Made by a program: the position numbers and the translations under genes
Notes under the pieces: generated by a model
Database searches by the model: none
The model's input: only the letters and a program-made list of their open reading frames with translations
What the model was told of the DNA's origin: nothing
In this document: positions 24,350 through 32,748 of the stretch, one piece after another
How positions within the stretch are numbered: position 1 is the stretch's first letter
Layout of the letters: every line of letters begins with the position of its first letter
Assembly (NCBI RefSeq): GCF_018918005.1
Contig: NZ_JAHLPR010000032.1
Coordinates: forward strand, 1 to 64,000
Direction: 5' to 3'
DNA from: Paenibacillus sp. MSJ-34
GTDB taxonomy: Bacteria > Bacillota > Bacilli > Paenibacillales > Paenibacillaceae
DNA: 64,000 nucleotides

Positions 24350-25528
24350 TCAGCGCAGAGACGAAGTAGTAGCTTGTAATCGCTTGTTTCCGACCGCAAA
24401 ACCGATCAAGCCCGCCCCTAATCCAAGCGCTACGATGAAGCCTGCCGCCAACGGATGATACAGGAGCGTAGATGCGGTGTCGGCCATCAAACCGCCCGTG
24501 CCGGCTCCGATGGCCAATCCTAAATGGGTTGTCGATGTGTTTAAACTTAGAACCAAATCGGATGAGCGGGGGGCTTGTTGAATGAAATAGCTTTGAATAG
24601 CCGGACCGACCGTAAACATGGAAAGCATGACGAAGCCGACCAACATCAGACCGATAAGAGGGACTTCGGTTAGCAGCGGCAGAAGCGCCAAAGCGGCAAT
24701 TTGCACGATCATTCCCAGAACGATGACTTTTGCCGCTCCCCATCGATCGATGCCGTACCCCCCCGCGCGCGAGCCGATTGCGCCGACAATGCCCAACACA
24801 AGCATAACGATACTTACGTTGGCGGCATGGATGCGAAGATGGTCTTGAAGAAACGGTGTCAAATAGGTGACGAAGACGGAGCCGCCCGATTCTCTGAATA
24901 AAGTGAGCAATAAGCCGAATACGATCACGGAACTGCCCAGCACCTGGAATTGCTGCCGGAACGAAACCGGAACGCTTCCTTCGATCGTGGGGAGGAGCCG
25001 GAAAATGATCAGCGCAATGATCAAACTTAGCAAGCATAATATGATGAATATGGCTTGCCAACTCAACCAATTGGTGATCGCGATCCCCATCGGCACGCCC
25101 AAGATGAGCGCGCTGCTGAACCCGAATACGATCGTACCGATTGCGCTTCCCAATTTGTGAGGCGGCACGATTTTGGCGGCTATGCCGAACGTGACGACAA
25201 GATAAACGCCCGAAGCGATTCCCGTGATGACACGGGAAACCATAAAGAGCGCAATATTCGAACTTAGGGAAGAAATGACGCAGCCTATCATGAATAAGAG
25301 AAGTGAGGCGACGAGCACTTTTTTGCGTTCCAAACGGGAAGTGAGCGCTACCAGTATCGGCGTACCGATCGCAAACGCAAGCGAATAAGCCGTAATCAGT
25401 TGGCCGGCAAGGGCGAGAGAAATATGCAGGTCTTCGGCGATGACGTATAAGATGCCGGAGACGACCAACTCGGAAGTTGCGGTTAGAAACGCTCCAAGCG
25501 CAAGTATATAAATTGACAGTCGATTCAT
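24350..25528 (-). CDS. MFS transporter (AraJ/YdhP-like)
   Basis: A 392-residue twelve-helix transporter beginning LSIYILALGAFLTATSELVV, with the loop motif TSRLERKKVLVASLL and GSAIGTIVFGFSSALILGVP. These fit sugar/drug efflux MFS proteins. ATG follows AAAGGA. It is divergent from an HxlR regulator, which probably controls it. Confidence 0.87.
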   Translation of the reverse strand: MNRLSIYILALGAFLTATSELVVSGILYVIAEDLHISLALAGQLITAYSLAFAIGTPILVALTSRLERKKVLVASLLLFMIGCVISSLSSNIALFMVSRVITGIASGVYLVVTFGIAAKIVPPHKLGSAIGTIVFGFSSALILGVPMGIAITNWLSWQAIFIILCLLSLIIALIIFRLLPTIEGSVPVSFRQQFQVLGSSVIVFGLLLTLFRESGGSVFVTYLTPFLQDHLRIHAANVSIVMLVLGIVGAIGSRAGGYGIDRWGAAKVIVLGMIVQIAALALLPLLTEVPLIGLMLVGFVMLSMFTVGPAIQSYFIQQAPRSSDLVLSLNTSTTHLGLAIGAGTGGLMADTASTLLYHPLAAGFIVALGLGAGLIGFAVGNKRLQATTSSLR

Positions 25529-25714
25529 TGGACAAATTCCTTTCTGCTCTATGTTGCCGCGGCCAGCACATGGCTGTTTTTCGGAAAATGGATATTGCGA
25601 GATCTCTTTGTTGTATTATAATTAGGTCACGATAATTATGTAAGAAGGCAAAGGATTTGTTCATTGTCCAAATGAATTGACTAACTAACTATTGGTAATT
25701 GAGTGGTGTATACA

Positions 25715-26071
25715 ATGGAATTAAGGAAGGAAGAAGAACAAAAACAAGGGTATTCCAACATCTGTTCCGTGCTGCAAATACTTGGCGCGAAATGGGCCTT
25801 TCTAGTGATTGCCGAGCTTTCGAAAGGGAAAAGGCGGTTCAAACAGCTTCATCGGGATTTGGCGATCGTCAGAACGCAATCTTTAACGGATGTGTTGAGG
25901 CAATTGGAACAGAACGGGGTCGTTCGCCGCGAAGTGTTTCCCACGGTGCCGGTAACGGTGGAATATTCCTTGACCGAGAAAGGAATGGATTTCAAGGCGG
26001 CTTTGAAAGAACTGGACAATTGGGCGTTGAAGTGGAGGATAAGAGAGGGTGAGGGGGAAGAACATTCATAA
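25715..26071 (+). CDS. HxlR family regulator
   Basis: A winged-helix protein of about 118 residues: ICSVLQILGAKWAFLVIAEL, GKRRFKQLHRDL, TDVLRQLEQNGVVRREVFP and VEYSLTEKGMDF are the HxlR hallmarks. The ribosome site is weak; a GTG at 25703 is an alternative start. Divergent from the MFS gene. A perfect small hairpin (GCCGCAAC 26083-26090 / GTTGCGGC 26095-26102) follows. Confidence 0.87.
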   Translation: MELRKEEEQKQGYSNICSVLQILGAKWAFLVIAELSKGKRRFKQLHRDLAIVRTQSLTDVLRQLEQNGVVRREVFPTVPVTVEYSLTEKGMDFKAALKELDNWALKWRIREGEGEEHS

Positions 26072-26145
26072 TGCAAGCGTCAGCCGCAACTGGGGTTGCG
26101 GCCTATTCGCGCTTATCCTTGCGTTCCGTTTCGCCTGTCGTCCCG

Positions 26146-26688
26146 TTAGCTAAGCTTCGATTTCTTGGGCCATATAAAATTGGAGACCGCGATAATGAAA
26201 TCGATGCCCAGCGCAAGCGTCCATATTCTTAACACGCCGGACAGCGCTTCGGTACGGGAAGGATCGTTAATAAAATAGATGAGACCGGCCAACAGTCCCG
26301 CACCGATGAGATAGGAGATCACATGCCTGCCCCAACTCTTCAAATAATGTTTGGCATAGTCCATGCCGAATCGTTTCGTCGGCGGGGGTCCTTGTTTTAC
26401 GATATAATATCGAAAACGTTCGTCCGCCCATGCGATCATGCTCTTGCCGAATCCGATCGATACGCCGATATAAACCGCGGCAATCGCATGAGGCGTAGTC
26501 GCAACGGCCCCGCGGTATAAATCGACGCTTGTCGCAACCAACAAGATCAAATCGATAACGGGAGTCAAGGCTAACAGGAAAAGTCCCAGTTTAGGCTTCT
26601 TGAACAAGTACCGTACCATCAAGCCTAATAAAATAACGACCCAAAACCCGATTTCACTGGCAACGATCGCCCACGCGACAAAATTCAT
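26146..26688 (-). CDS. Integral membrane protein, YmcC-like
   Basis: A 180-residue protein with four or five hydrophobic stretches (about residues 5-28, 35-52, 66-82, 122-138, 148-170) and a central charged loop AWADERFRYYIVKQGPPPTKRF. It resembles Bacillus YmcC, whose function is not known. It is divergent from a TetR regulator, the same neighbourhood as ymcC beside pksA in Bacillus. Confidence 0.6.
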   Translation of the reverse strand: MNFVAWAIVASEIGFWVVILLGLMVRYLFKKPKLGLFLLALTPVIDLILLVATSVDLYRGAVATTPHAIAAVYIGVSIGFGKSMIAWADERFRYYIVKQGPPPTKRFGMDYAKHYLKSWGRHVISYLIGAGLLAGLIYFINDPSRTEALSGVLRIWTLALGIDFIIAVSNFIWPKKSKLS

Positions 26689-26786
26689 ATCATCACTTCC
26701 CTTTTTCGCACATGTGTATTATATAAAATAAAAATTATTATAACATCCGATTTTAAATAGCACAACTGTATTATTTCATTCGTTTT

Positions 26787-26795
26787 TGTTAAAAT
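26787..26795 (+). promoter_or_regulatory. Extended -10 promoter directly before the TetR start codon
   Basis: TGTTAAAAT forms a TGn plus TAAAAT extended -10 (26790-26795). The ATG at 26802 lies only 6 bases beyond, so transcription would start at or within a few bases of the start codon. No clear -35 is seen. Confidence 0.5.
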
Positions 26796-26801
26796 AGGAC
26801 T

Positions 26802-27401
26802 ATGCCAAAAATAGTCGATCATGAAGAAAGAAGAAATGAAATTGCCGAAGCTACGTGGCGGGTCATCGTCAATCTGGGCATGAAAGGGGCGACAGTGCGG
26901 AATATCGCGAAGGAAGCGGGATTGTCTTTAGGCGCTTTGCGCCACTATTTTGCTACACAGGACGAACTGCTTACTTTTGCGATGAAGCTCGTAAAAGAAA
27001 AGGCGACGGCTCGAATTAACGAGATCGCCATAGGAGACCTGCCTCCGAAGGACAAAATATTGCGGATCCTGCTCGAACTTGTGCCGACGGACGAACAGAA
27101 GACGGCTGAAATGGAAGTTTGGTTCGCTTTCACCTTTCATAAAAGATACGAGGGAGAACTTTTCGACGCGAATCATGACGAGATATACAACGGTATGCGC
27201 AAGCTAATCGAAGGGTTGGATTATTACGGCTTGCTGCGCAAAGAGTTGGATAAGGCGGTGGAGACCGAAAGATTGTACGCCTTAATCGACGGAATAGCGC
27301 TGCACGCGCTATTGGAGCCGCATCGTTTGGATCGCGAGCGGATCGTCGAAGTGCTTACTTATCATCTGAATTCGATATGCGCAGATGCAACGTCCGAATA
27401 A
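26802..27401 (+). CDS. TetR/AcrR family regulator (PksA-like)
   Basis: A 199-residue repressor. The N-terminal DNA-binding domain reads RRNEIAEATWRVIVNLGMKG, ATVRNIAKEAGLSLGALRHYF (about residues 30-50); the rest is a ligand-binding helical bundle. No proper ribosome site lies before the ATG, only AGGA three bases away, which fits a leaderless message. Divergent from the YmcC-like membrane protein and likely its regulator. Confidence 0.87.
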   Translation: MPKIVDHEERRNEIAEATWRVIVNLGMKGATVRNIAKEAGLSLGALRHYFATQDELLTFAMKLVKEKATARINEIAIGDLPPKDKILRILLELVPTDEQKTAEMEVWFAFTFHKRYEGELFDANHDEIYNGMRKLIEGLDYYGLLRKELDKAVETERLYALIDGIALHALLEPHRLDRERIVEVLTYHLNSICADATSE

Positions 27402-27486
27402 TTTTTATGTTCATTTAATATTGAAATAAGTTGTCTTTAAGGTTTCGCTACTATACTGACATTACTCACCCTTTTATATAGATTGC

Positions 27487-27552
27487 TTGACGGTTGGCCG
27501 GGACCGCAACGCCGGCGACAGCCTCGGGAAGACGAACCCGGGGCTTTTTTTT
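27487..27552 (+). terminator. Two-hairpin structure ending in a terminator
   Basis: A first hairpin has GCCGG (27497-27501) against CCGGC around 27512-27516; a second pairs AGCCTCGGG (27520-27528) with CCCGGGGCT (27537-27545) and is followed by eight T. The second is a clear intrinsic terminator, probably of the TetR gene; the first could belong to a small RNA. Confidence 0.75.
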
Positions 27553-27597
27553 ACCGGATCTATTTCGGCAACTAGCTTTCCACGAGCTTATTTTTAA

Positions 27598-27626
27598 TGT
27601 AAACACTTTCAACTATATGGTATAAT
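27598..27626 (+). promoter_or_regulatory. cre site overlapping the promoter of the AraC gene
   Basis: TGTAAACACTTTCA (27598-27611) matches the catabolite-repression consensus TGWAANCGNTNWCA with one mismatch. TATAAT (27621-27626), preceded by TGG, is an extended -10; the cre covers the -35 position. CcpA binding here should repress the regulator when glucose is present. Confidence 0.7.
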
Positions 27627-27662
27627 AAGAGTAATTTTGCGCGGATACAGTTAGGGGTGAAG

Positions 27663-28538
27663 GTGTTGCGGCAGCATCCAACGATAGCCAAAGATCATAT
27701 TATGCTCCCTTCTTACTTGCCGATCCAGATTTCGCAGAATCACGGCGTATCTCCGCTCTTTCAACGATTGCACCGGCATCACGAACTGGAAATCAATTAT
27801 ATTGTCGAAGGGACGGGATACTATCTTATCAACGGGATCAAGTATTCGTTCCGCAAAGGCGATATATTGCTGATTAACTCGAACGACCTTCATCGCGCGT
27901 TTGAAACGGAAAATTTGGAGATCGAGGTGATTATGTTCGATCCGTCGTGGCTTGCTACGGAACAGCGGTACGATCCGGAATTGCTGCTGCCGTTTCATGA
28001 GATGGGCATCAGATTTACCCATTTATTGGATCGGACTCATCCGAAGCAGATCGAACTTGCCGAAATTTTGCAAGATATGCGCACTGAATTTCTCAACCAG
28101 GCTCCCTCCTTCGTCTCCGTCATTCGCTCGCATCTCATTCGGTTTTTAGCGTTAGTCAACCGGTATTTCGCTTTGAAAGAAGCGAACAAAACGCGTTTTA
28201 AACTGCAAGGATCGGATTTAATTCAAGATGTCGTTCAAATTATGGAACAGCAAATCGCGATACCATGGACGGTTCGGAGACTCGCCAATCTGGTGCATCT
28301 AAGCCCGTCGCGCTTCTGTGCGTTGTTCAGCCAGATCGTAGGCACCTCGCCGATCGACTATTTGATTCAATTGCGGCTTGCGCATGCCGTTCACTTGCTG
28401 AAAACGACGGATCGTAAAATAATCGAAATATCGATGCTTTGCGGTTTTCGCAATTTGTCCAATTTTAACCGGCTGTTTCGGCTGCATATCGGCCAATCGC
28501 CGACCGATATTCGCCAGGCGGTCCAGCACCATGAATGA
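27663..28538 (+). CDS. AraC family regulator with N-terminal cupin domain
   Basis: About 291 residues. Residues 30-110 form the sugar-sensing cupin (HRHHELEINYIVEGTGYYLI, FRKGDILLINSNDLHRA); the last 100 hold two helix-turn-helix units (WTVRRLANLVHLSPSRFCALF, IIEISMLCGFRNLSNFNRLF). Start is uncertain among GTG 27657, GTG 27663 and TTG 27666, since AGGGGTG lies at 27653-27659. It precedes a sugar kinase and a GH4 glycosidase and likely activates them. Confidence 0.87.
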   Translation: MLRQHPTIAKDHIMLPSYLPIQISQNHGVSPLFQRLHRHHELEINYIVEGTGYYLINGIKYSFRKGDILLINSNDLHRAFETENLEIEVIMFDPSWLATEQRYDPELLLPFHEMGIRFTHLLDRTHPKQIELAEILQDMRTEFLNQAPSFVSVIRSHLIRFLALVNRYFALKEANKTRFKLQGSDLIQDVVQIMEQQIAIPWTVRRLANLVHLSPSRFCALFSQIVGTSPIDYLIQLRLAHAVHLLKTTDRKIIEISMLCGFRNLSNFNRLFRLHIGQSPTDIRQAVQHHE

Positions 28539-28682
28539 AGATTACAGTAAGATTGTATCAGTTTGTAATACATTTGTAGTAGCTTAATCCGATAGGTTCT
28601 TGGTAATTTAATTATAGAATAACAACATTGAATCCCTCAGATTAGGCGGATTGTATACTTTGACAAGTTAGGGGAGTTTCTA

Positions 28683-29663
28683 TTGAACATTTTTTTGGGC
28701 GTTGACGCCGGTGGTACGAAAACACATGCCTTAATTGTCGACGAGACCGGTCGGGTGCTGGGACAGGGGTACAGCGGCAATGGGAATCACCAAATCAATC
28801 GCGCCGAAGCCGAACGTAACGTTCATTCCGCCTGCGACCAAGCGCTCAGAGAGGCGAATATTACGAAGGACGATGTCACATTCGCGTTTTTCGGTATGGC
28901 GGGTGCGGACCGTGCAAGAGATTTGGCCATTTTAAGGCCTATTATTTCCGGCCTTGAGTTTAAGCGCTTTAATATTGTTTGCGATACGATGATCGGCATG
29001 CGCGCCGGAACGGTGCATCCATACGGTCTCGTTATCATTAGCGGAACCGGCTTTAATTGCGCCGGCCGCAACGCGCAAGGAGTACAAGCCGACTACGGCG
29101 GTTTCGGCTATATGTTCGGCGACGGGAAAGGATCGGGATCGGATTTCGCGGTTCATGCTTTCCGCTCGGCGGTTCGGGCATGGGACGGACGCGGCGAGCC
29201 GACGATGCTGCTCGACATGGTTTTGAAAAAAACGGGATACGATTCATTCGATGCCTTATATGAAGATGTGCTGTACGGGCACGAAACGTTGCCGCCCGAC
29301 TTGGGCAAATTGGTATTCGAGGCGGCGGAACAAGGCGATTCGGTCGCGATTTCCATATTGGAAGAAGAAGGAGAGGAACTGGGGAATGCGGCTCGGGCGA
29401 TCATACGCAAGCTTCATATGGAGAACGAGAGCTTCGATGTCGTATTGGCAGGCAGCGTCCTGCAGAAGAGCAAAGGATTGCATTTAGTCGAAGCGATTCG
29501 CAGAGTCGTCAATTCGGTTGCGCCGCAGGCCAATATCGTCAAGCTCGAAATGGAACCGGTCGTAGGGGCGGTCATGAGCGCGATGGATGAAAGCGGCCAT
29601 GTCATTGATGAAGCCGCTTATGCCGCTCTCAAAAGCATAACGTTTAAAGTTTCCAATAAATAG
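28683..29663 (+). CDS. N-acetylglucosamine kinase-like (BadF/BcrA ATPase family)
   Basis: A 326-residue ASKHA-fold kinase with TTG start 6 bases after GGGGAG. The phosphate-1 loop GVDAGGTKTHALIVDE is at the N-terminus; ISGTGFNCAG and GSGSDFAVHAFRSAVRAWDG follow. The closest known roles are phosphorylation of N-acetylglucosamine or related amino sugars recovered from cell wall or chitin. It lies 36 bases before a GH4 glycosidase. The substrate is inferred. Confidence 0.82.
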   Translation: MNIFLGVDAGGTKTHALIVDETGRVLGQGYSGNGNHQINRAEAERNVHSACDQALREANITKDDVTFAFFGMAGADRARDLAILRPIISGLEFKRFNIVCDTMIGMRAGTVHPYGLVIISGTGFNCAGRNAQGVQADYGGFGYMFGDGKGSGSDFAVHAFRSAVRAWDGRGEPTMLLDMVLKKTGYDSFDALYEDVLYGHETLPPDLGKLVFEAAEQGDSVAISILEEEGEELGNAARAIIRKLHMENESFDVVLAGSVLQKSKGLHLVEAIRRVVNSVAPQANIVKLEMEPVVGAVMSAMDESGHVIDEAAYAALKSITFKVSNK

Positions 29664-29699
29664 CTAGAAATTGGAACAAAACATTGAGGAGGATGACAG

Positions 29700-31010
29700 A
29701 TGAGTAATCAATCCGGTTTGAAAATTGCGGTGATCGGCGGTGGATCTTCTTATACGCCGGAAATTGTCGAGGGATTTATTCAGAAATATAGCGAGATGCC
29801 GATTCGCGAGCTTTGGCTTGTCGATATCGAGGAAGGACAGCATAAGCTCGAAATCGTCGGCAATTTGGCTAAACGGATGGTCAAAAAGGCGGGCCTGCCG
29901 ATGGAAGTCCATTTGTCGCTAAACCGCCGCGAAGCGATCCGAGATGCGGATTTCGTCACGACCCAAATTCGCGTCGGATTGCTGGAAGCGCGCAAACGCG
30001 ACGAGCATATCCCGATCAAATACGGGATGATCGGTCAAGAAACGACCGGCCCGGGCGGAATGATGAAGGCGCTGCGCACCGTTCCGGTTATTCTGGACAT
30101 ATGCCGGGATATTGAAGAGTTGGCGCCGAACGCATGGATGTTGAACTTTACCAATCCGGCCGGAATCGTGACGGAAGCGGTCGCCAAGCATTCCAAAGTT
30201 CGATCGATCGGATTGTGCAATTCCCCTATCAATTTCCAGAAGTATTTGGCGAAAACGTATGGGGTTAGCCAAAAGGAAGTCCTTCCGGAATTCGTCGGCA
30301 TTAACCATATGCATTGGGTTACGGCCGCGTATGTGAACGGGGAGGACAAACTGGACGAATTGCTCGATCCGAATAAGCAGTATTCGGCCAAAAACGTGTC
30401 CGCGCTCGACTGGGATCCGGAATTTCTCCAATCTTTGCGCGCTATTCCTACCTATTATTTGAAATATTATTATATGACTAACGAAATGTATAAAGACATG
30501 AGCGAATCGCTGGAGAAAAGCGGCACCCGCGCCGAAGTCGTCAGCCGCGTCGAGAAAGAGCTGTTCGAATTGTACAAGGACGAAAATTTGCAGGAGAAGC
30601 CGAAGCAGTTGGAACAGCGGGGCGGGGCGTATTATTCCGAAGCGGCGGTCAACTTGATGTATTCGTTGTATAACGATGCCCGCGATATCCAAACGTTGAA
30701 CGTAGCGAACGGCGGCATTTACGACTTCCTTCCCGCCGATGCCAGCATTGAAGTCAATTGCGTCGTGACGGGGCACGGGCCGCTGCCGATTCCGCCGGTA
30801 ACCGTGCCGGAACATGTGAAAGGGCTGCTGCATGCCGTCAAAACATACGAACAGTTGACGATCGAAGCGGCCGTGACGGGCGATCGGGGAATCGCGCTTC
30901 AAGCGTTGGCCCATCATCCGCTCGTTCCATCCGTGAATGCAGCCAAGGAAATGTTATTCGAAATGTTGGAAGCTAACCGCAACTATTTGCCGAATTTTTT
31001 TAAGTCCTAA
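29700..31010 (+). CDS. Glycoside hydrolase family 4, 6-phospho-beta-glucosidase type
   Basis: A 436-residue NAD- and metal-dependent glycosidase. Nucleotide-binding GGGSSYTPE near residue 14, DADFVTTQIRVGLLEARKRD, TNPAGIVTEA, the metal cysteine motif CNSPIN and GINHMHW are all family markers. It splits phosphorylated beta-glucosides such as cellobiose 6-phosphate in the cytoplasm by an oxidation-elimination route. GAGGAGG lies before the ATG. Together with the kinase it forms a short operon closed by the terminator at 31028-31062. Confidence 0.9.
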   Translation: MSNQSGLKIAVIGGGSSYTPEIVEGFIQKYSEMPIRELWLVDIEEGQHKLEIVGNLAKRMVKKAGLPMEVHLSLNRREAIRDADFVTTQIRVGLLEARKRDEHIPIKYGMIGQETTGPGGMMKALRTVPVILDICRDIEELAPNAWMLNFTNPAGIVTEAVAKHSKVRSIGLCNSPINFQKYLAKTYGVSQKEVLPEFVGINHMHWVTAAYVNGEDKLDELLDPNKQYSAKNVSALDWDPEFLQSLRAIPTYYLKYYYMTNEMYKDMSESLEKSGTRAEVVSRVEKELFELYKDENLQEKPKQLEQRGGAYYSEAAVNLMYSLYNDARDIQTLNVANGGIYDFLPADASIEVNCVVTGHGPLPIPPVTVPEHVKGLLHAVKTYEQLTIEAAVTGDRGIALQALAHHPLVPSVNAAKEMLFEMLEANRNYLPNFFKS

Positions 31011-31027
31011 TCGATTTGTTGGTCCGC

Positions 31028-31062
31028 AAACTGCCGTATCGCACGATACGGCAGTTTCTTTT
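31028..31062 (+). terminator. Terminator after the GH4 gene
   Basis: AAACTGCCGTATCG (31028-31041) pairs perfectly with CGATACGGCAGTTT (31044-31057), followed by CTTTT. Confidence 0.9.
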
Positions 31063-31127
31063 GTTTGCCCTCACCCAATCTATCATTTCTTCATAGAATA
31101 TGATAAACGCGGCAAAGGAGGAGGGAA

Positions 31128-31520
31128 ATGAATCAGACCATTTTCAACACGATATGCGGATTCATCGGGGCTGCCGCGACGTTCGCTTTCGGCGAGTGGA
31201 ACCAGTTGCTCACCATTTTTCTCATCACGATTGCGATCGATTATTTCAGCGGCATTGCGGCATCGGTGAAAGAAGGAAGCGGACTGAACAGCCAGGTCGG
31301 ATTTTGGGGGCTTGCCAAAAAAGCGTTAATGCTATTGATCATCATGTTGGCGCATCATATGGATTTGCTGTTTCACACCGATGTCATTATGTCCGGCGCC
31401 ATTTATTTTTATTTGGCGAACGAGCTCATATCGATTACCGAAAATTACGGCAGAATCGGGCTTCCGTTGCCGGATAAAGTGAAACAACTTATCTCCGCGC
31501 TGAAACAAAAAGATCGTTAA
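31128..31520 (+). CDS. Holin-like protein (phage holin family 4)
   Basis: A 130-residue protein with three hydrophobic segments and the family motif FLITIAIDYFSGIAASVKEG then LNSQVGFWGLAKKALMLLIIMLA. The family includes TcdE and phage holins that open the membrane for lysins or toxins. Excellent ribosome site AAAGGAGGAGGG. No endolysin or phage gene is adjacent, so this is an orphan copy that may serve spore lysis or protein release. Confidence 0.85.
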   Translation: MNQTIFNTICGFIGAAATFAFGEWNQLLTIFLITIAIDYFSGIAASVKEGSGLNSQVGFWGLAKKALMLLIIMLAHHMDLLFHTDVIMSGAIYFYLANELISITENYGRIGLPLPDKVKQLISALKQKDR

Positions 31521-31612
31521 TTAATTGACGAATCAGACCAAATTGCAAGCGTTTCTCGTTCTATCGAATGCCGATTCCGGTATGAGCTTGAGTCGGCTCC
31601 AATTGTTCATCG

Positions 31613-31690
31613 ATTTGTCAAATTGCCGATAAAATCAGTGCGGATTTACATATTCCGGTTGAGATGATTCGCTACTATGAGTACAATTAA
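31613..31690 (+). pseudogene. Possible MerR N-terminal remnant
   Basis: One frame reads QIADKISADLHIPVEMIRYY then E-Y-N and stop. The end resembles the HTH of MerR regulators (VPxxTIRYYE). Only about 25 codons are left and no start is evident, so this is weak evidence. Confidence 0.3.
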
Positions 31691-31721
31691 AATAATGCGT
31701 CAATATGAGGGGGATAATGAG

Positions 31722-32009
31722 ATGATAACCCATATCGTATTTTTTAAGTTAAAGGATCGCAGCCCCGAGAGCGTGCGGAAGACAGCGGACGTTCTGAATG
31801 CCATGCGCGGACAAATCCCGGAATTGCTGGAATTGGAAGTAGGCATCGACGTGCTGCACAGCGAGCGCTCTTACGATATTGCCTTAATTACGAAATTCGA
31901 ATCGCTTGCGGCGTTGGAAGCGTACCAGGTTCACCCGGAACATGTCAAAGTCATCGAGCATATGGCGACCGTTCGCGAAAGCTCGGTAAGCGTGGATTTC
32001 GAAAGCTAG
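31722..32009 (+). CDS. Dabb-domain (stress-responsive alpha/beta barrel) protein
   Basis: A 95-residue dimeric alpha/beta-barrel protein: ITHIVFFKLKDRSPESV, LLELEVGIDVLHSERSYDIALI and YQVHPEHVKVIEHM are the family marks. Function within the family varies. ATG at 31722 lies 8 bases after GAGGGGG; an upstream in-frame ATG at 31677 has no ribosome site. Confidence 0.85.
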   Translation: MITHIVFFKLKDRSPESVRKTADVLNAMRGQIPELLELEVGIDVLHSERSYDIALITKFESLAALEAYQVHPEHVKVIEHMATVRESSVSVDFES

Positions 32010-32025
32010 GAAAGAAGGGACCAAG

Positions 32026-32130
32026 TTGAGCGAAGATTTAGGACAAGCGTTTTTGGTTTTATTTGTGGTTGTTATTACGTTTGCAGTAACGATCGTATGG
32101 TTAAAGCGCAAGGCGAAAAAAAATAAATGA
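32026..32130 (+). CDS. Small single-span membrane protein (34 residues)
   Basis: A TTG start follows AGAAGGGA at about 6 bases. The product begins SEDLGQAF, has one hydrophobic stretch LVLFVVVITFAVTIVWL and ends in a Lys/Arg-rich tail KRKAKKNK, the layout of a single-span protein with a positive cytoplasmic end. It lies 16 bases after the Dabb gene and 19 before the DUF86 gene. Function unknown; too short for routine gene finding. Confidence 0.55.
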   Translation: MSEDLGQAFLVLFVVVITFAVTIVWLKRKAKKNK

Positions 32131-32149
32131 CAGTTGCGGAGGGAACTCC

Positions 32150-32584
32150 TTGTATTACGTAAATCAGGAACAAATTGAACTTCGGCTGCGCTGCATCCCG
32201 GGCATTGTGGAAGCGATGCAAACGATTATGGCGGAATGGGACGGCGGCAAACTGATCGGACTCGCTCAAGAACGAGCGTTGCATTTGGCAATCGAAATCG
32301 TGACGGACGTAGGCAGCTATTTGATTGACGGATTTATTATGCGGGACGCCAGCAGTTATGAAGATATTGTGGAAATTATCGGGGAGGAAGGCGTATTTCC
32401 TTCAGATTTGTTGCAACCGCTAACAGAGCTGGTGCGCTTGCGCAGGCCGCTGGTGCAGGACTATTATGCTTGGAACGGCGAAGAGCGCCATCCGCTGCTT
32501 GAGGAACTGCCGGACGTCCTGCGCAGCTTCGAAGCCTCGGTTCGCCAATATTTGGACAAAGAACTTGGAACGGTGAATAAGTAA
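32150..32584 (+). CDS. DUF86/HepT-like protein (YutE type)
   Basis: A 144-residue helical protein with TTG start after GGAGGGA. Helices ALHLAIEIVTDVGSYLIDGF and LTELVRLRRPLVQDYYAW are those of DUF86. HepT toxins carry RX4HXY; here the matching segment reads RRPLVQDYY, with Gln where the catalytic His is expected. No MntA antitoxin partner is adjacent. Probably a solitary HEPN-fold relative with lost or changed activity. Confidence 0.75.
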   Translation: MYYVNQEQIELRLRCIPGIVEAMQTIMAEWDGGKLIGLAQERALHLAIEIVTDVGSYLIDGFIMRDASSYEDIVEIIGEEGVFPSDLLQPLTELVRLRRPLVQDYYAWNGEERHPLLEELPDVLRSFEASVRQYLDKELGTVNK

Positions 32585-32602
32585 CGTTGGCGGCATGCCA
32601 TA

Positions 32603-32636
32603 TAGAGATTGCAAAACTTTGCGATCTCTATTTTTT
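32603..32636 (+). terminator. Terminator after the DUF86 gene
   Basis: TAGAGATTGC (32603-32612) pairs with GCGATCTCTA (32621-32630), followed by TTTTTT. Confidence 0.88.
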
Positions 32637-32684
32637 ATACTAAATAAGATATAAAAATGGCGGAGGGATGATGATACGATAGTG

Positions 32685-32714
32685 GTAAGATCCAGCCTTG
32701 CGGCCGGGTCTTAC
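32685..32714 (+). promoter_or_regulatory. Leader hairpin before the histidine kinase
   Basis: GTAAGATCC (32685-32693) pairs with GGGTCTTAC (32706-32714) and is followed by TTTGTT, 34 bases before the kinase start. It could act as a leader attenuator or mRNA-stability hairpin. Confidence 0.45.
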
Positions 32715-32748
32715 TTTGTTCGTACCTATACTTATGGAGATGATCAAT

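Noticed and set aside
24228-25664. Upstream extension of the cupin frame to 720 residues
   Set aside because: It overlaps the MFS gene in another frame, has low-quality Arg/His-rich sequence, and the cupin has its own GTG and ribosome site.
29919-30917. Minus-strand open frame opposite the GH4 gene
   Set aside because: Antisense shadow without family features; GH4 motifs on the plus strand are unmistakable.
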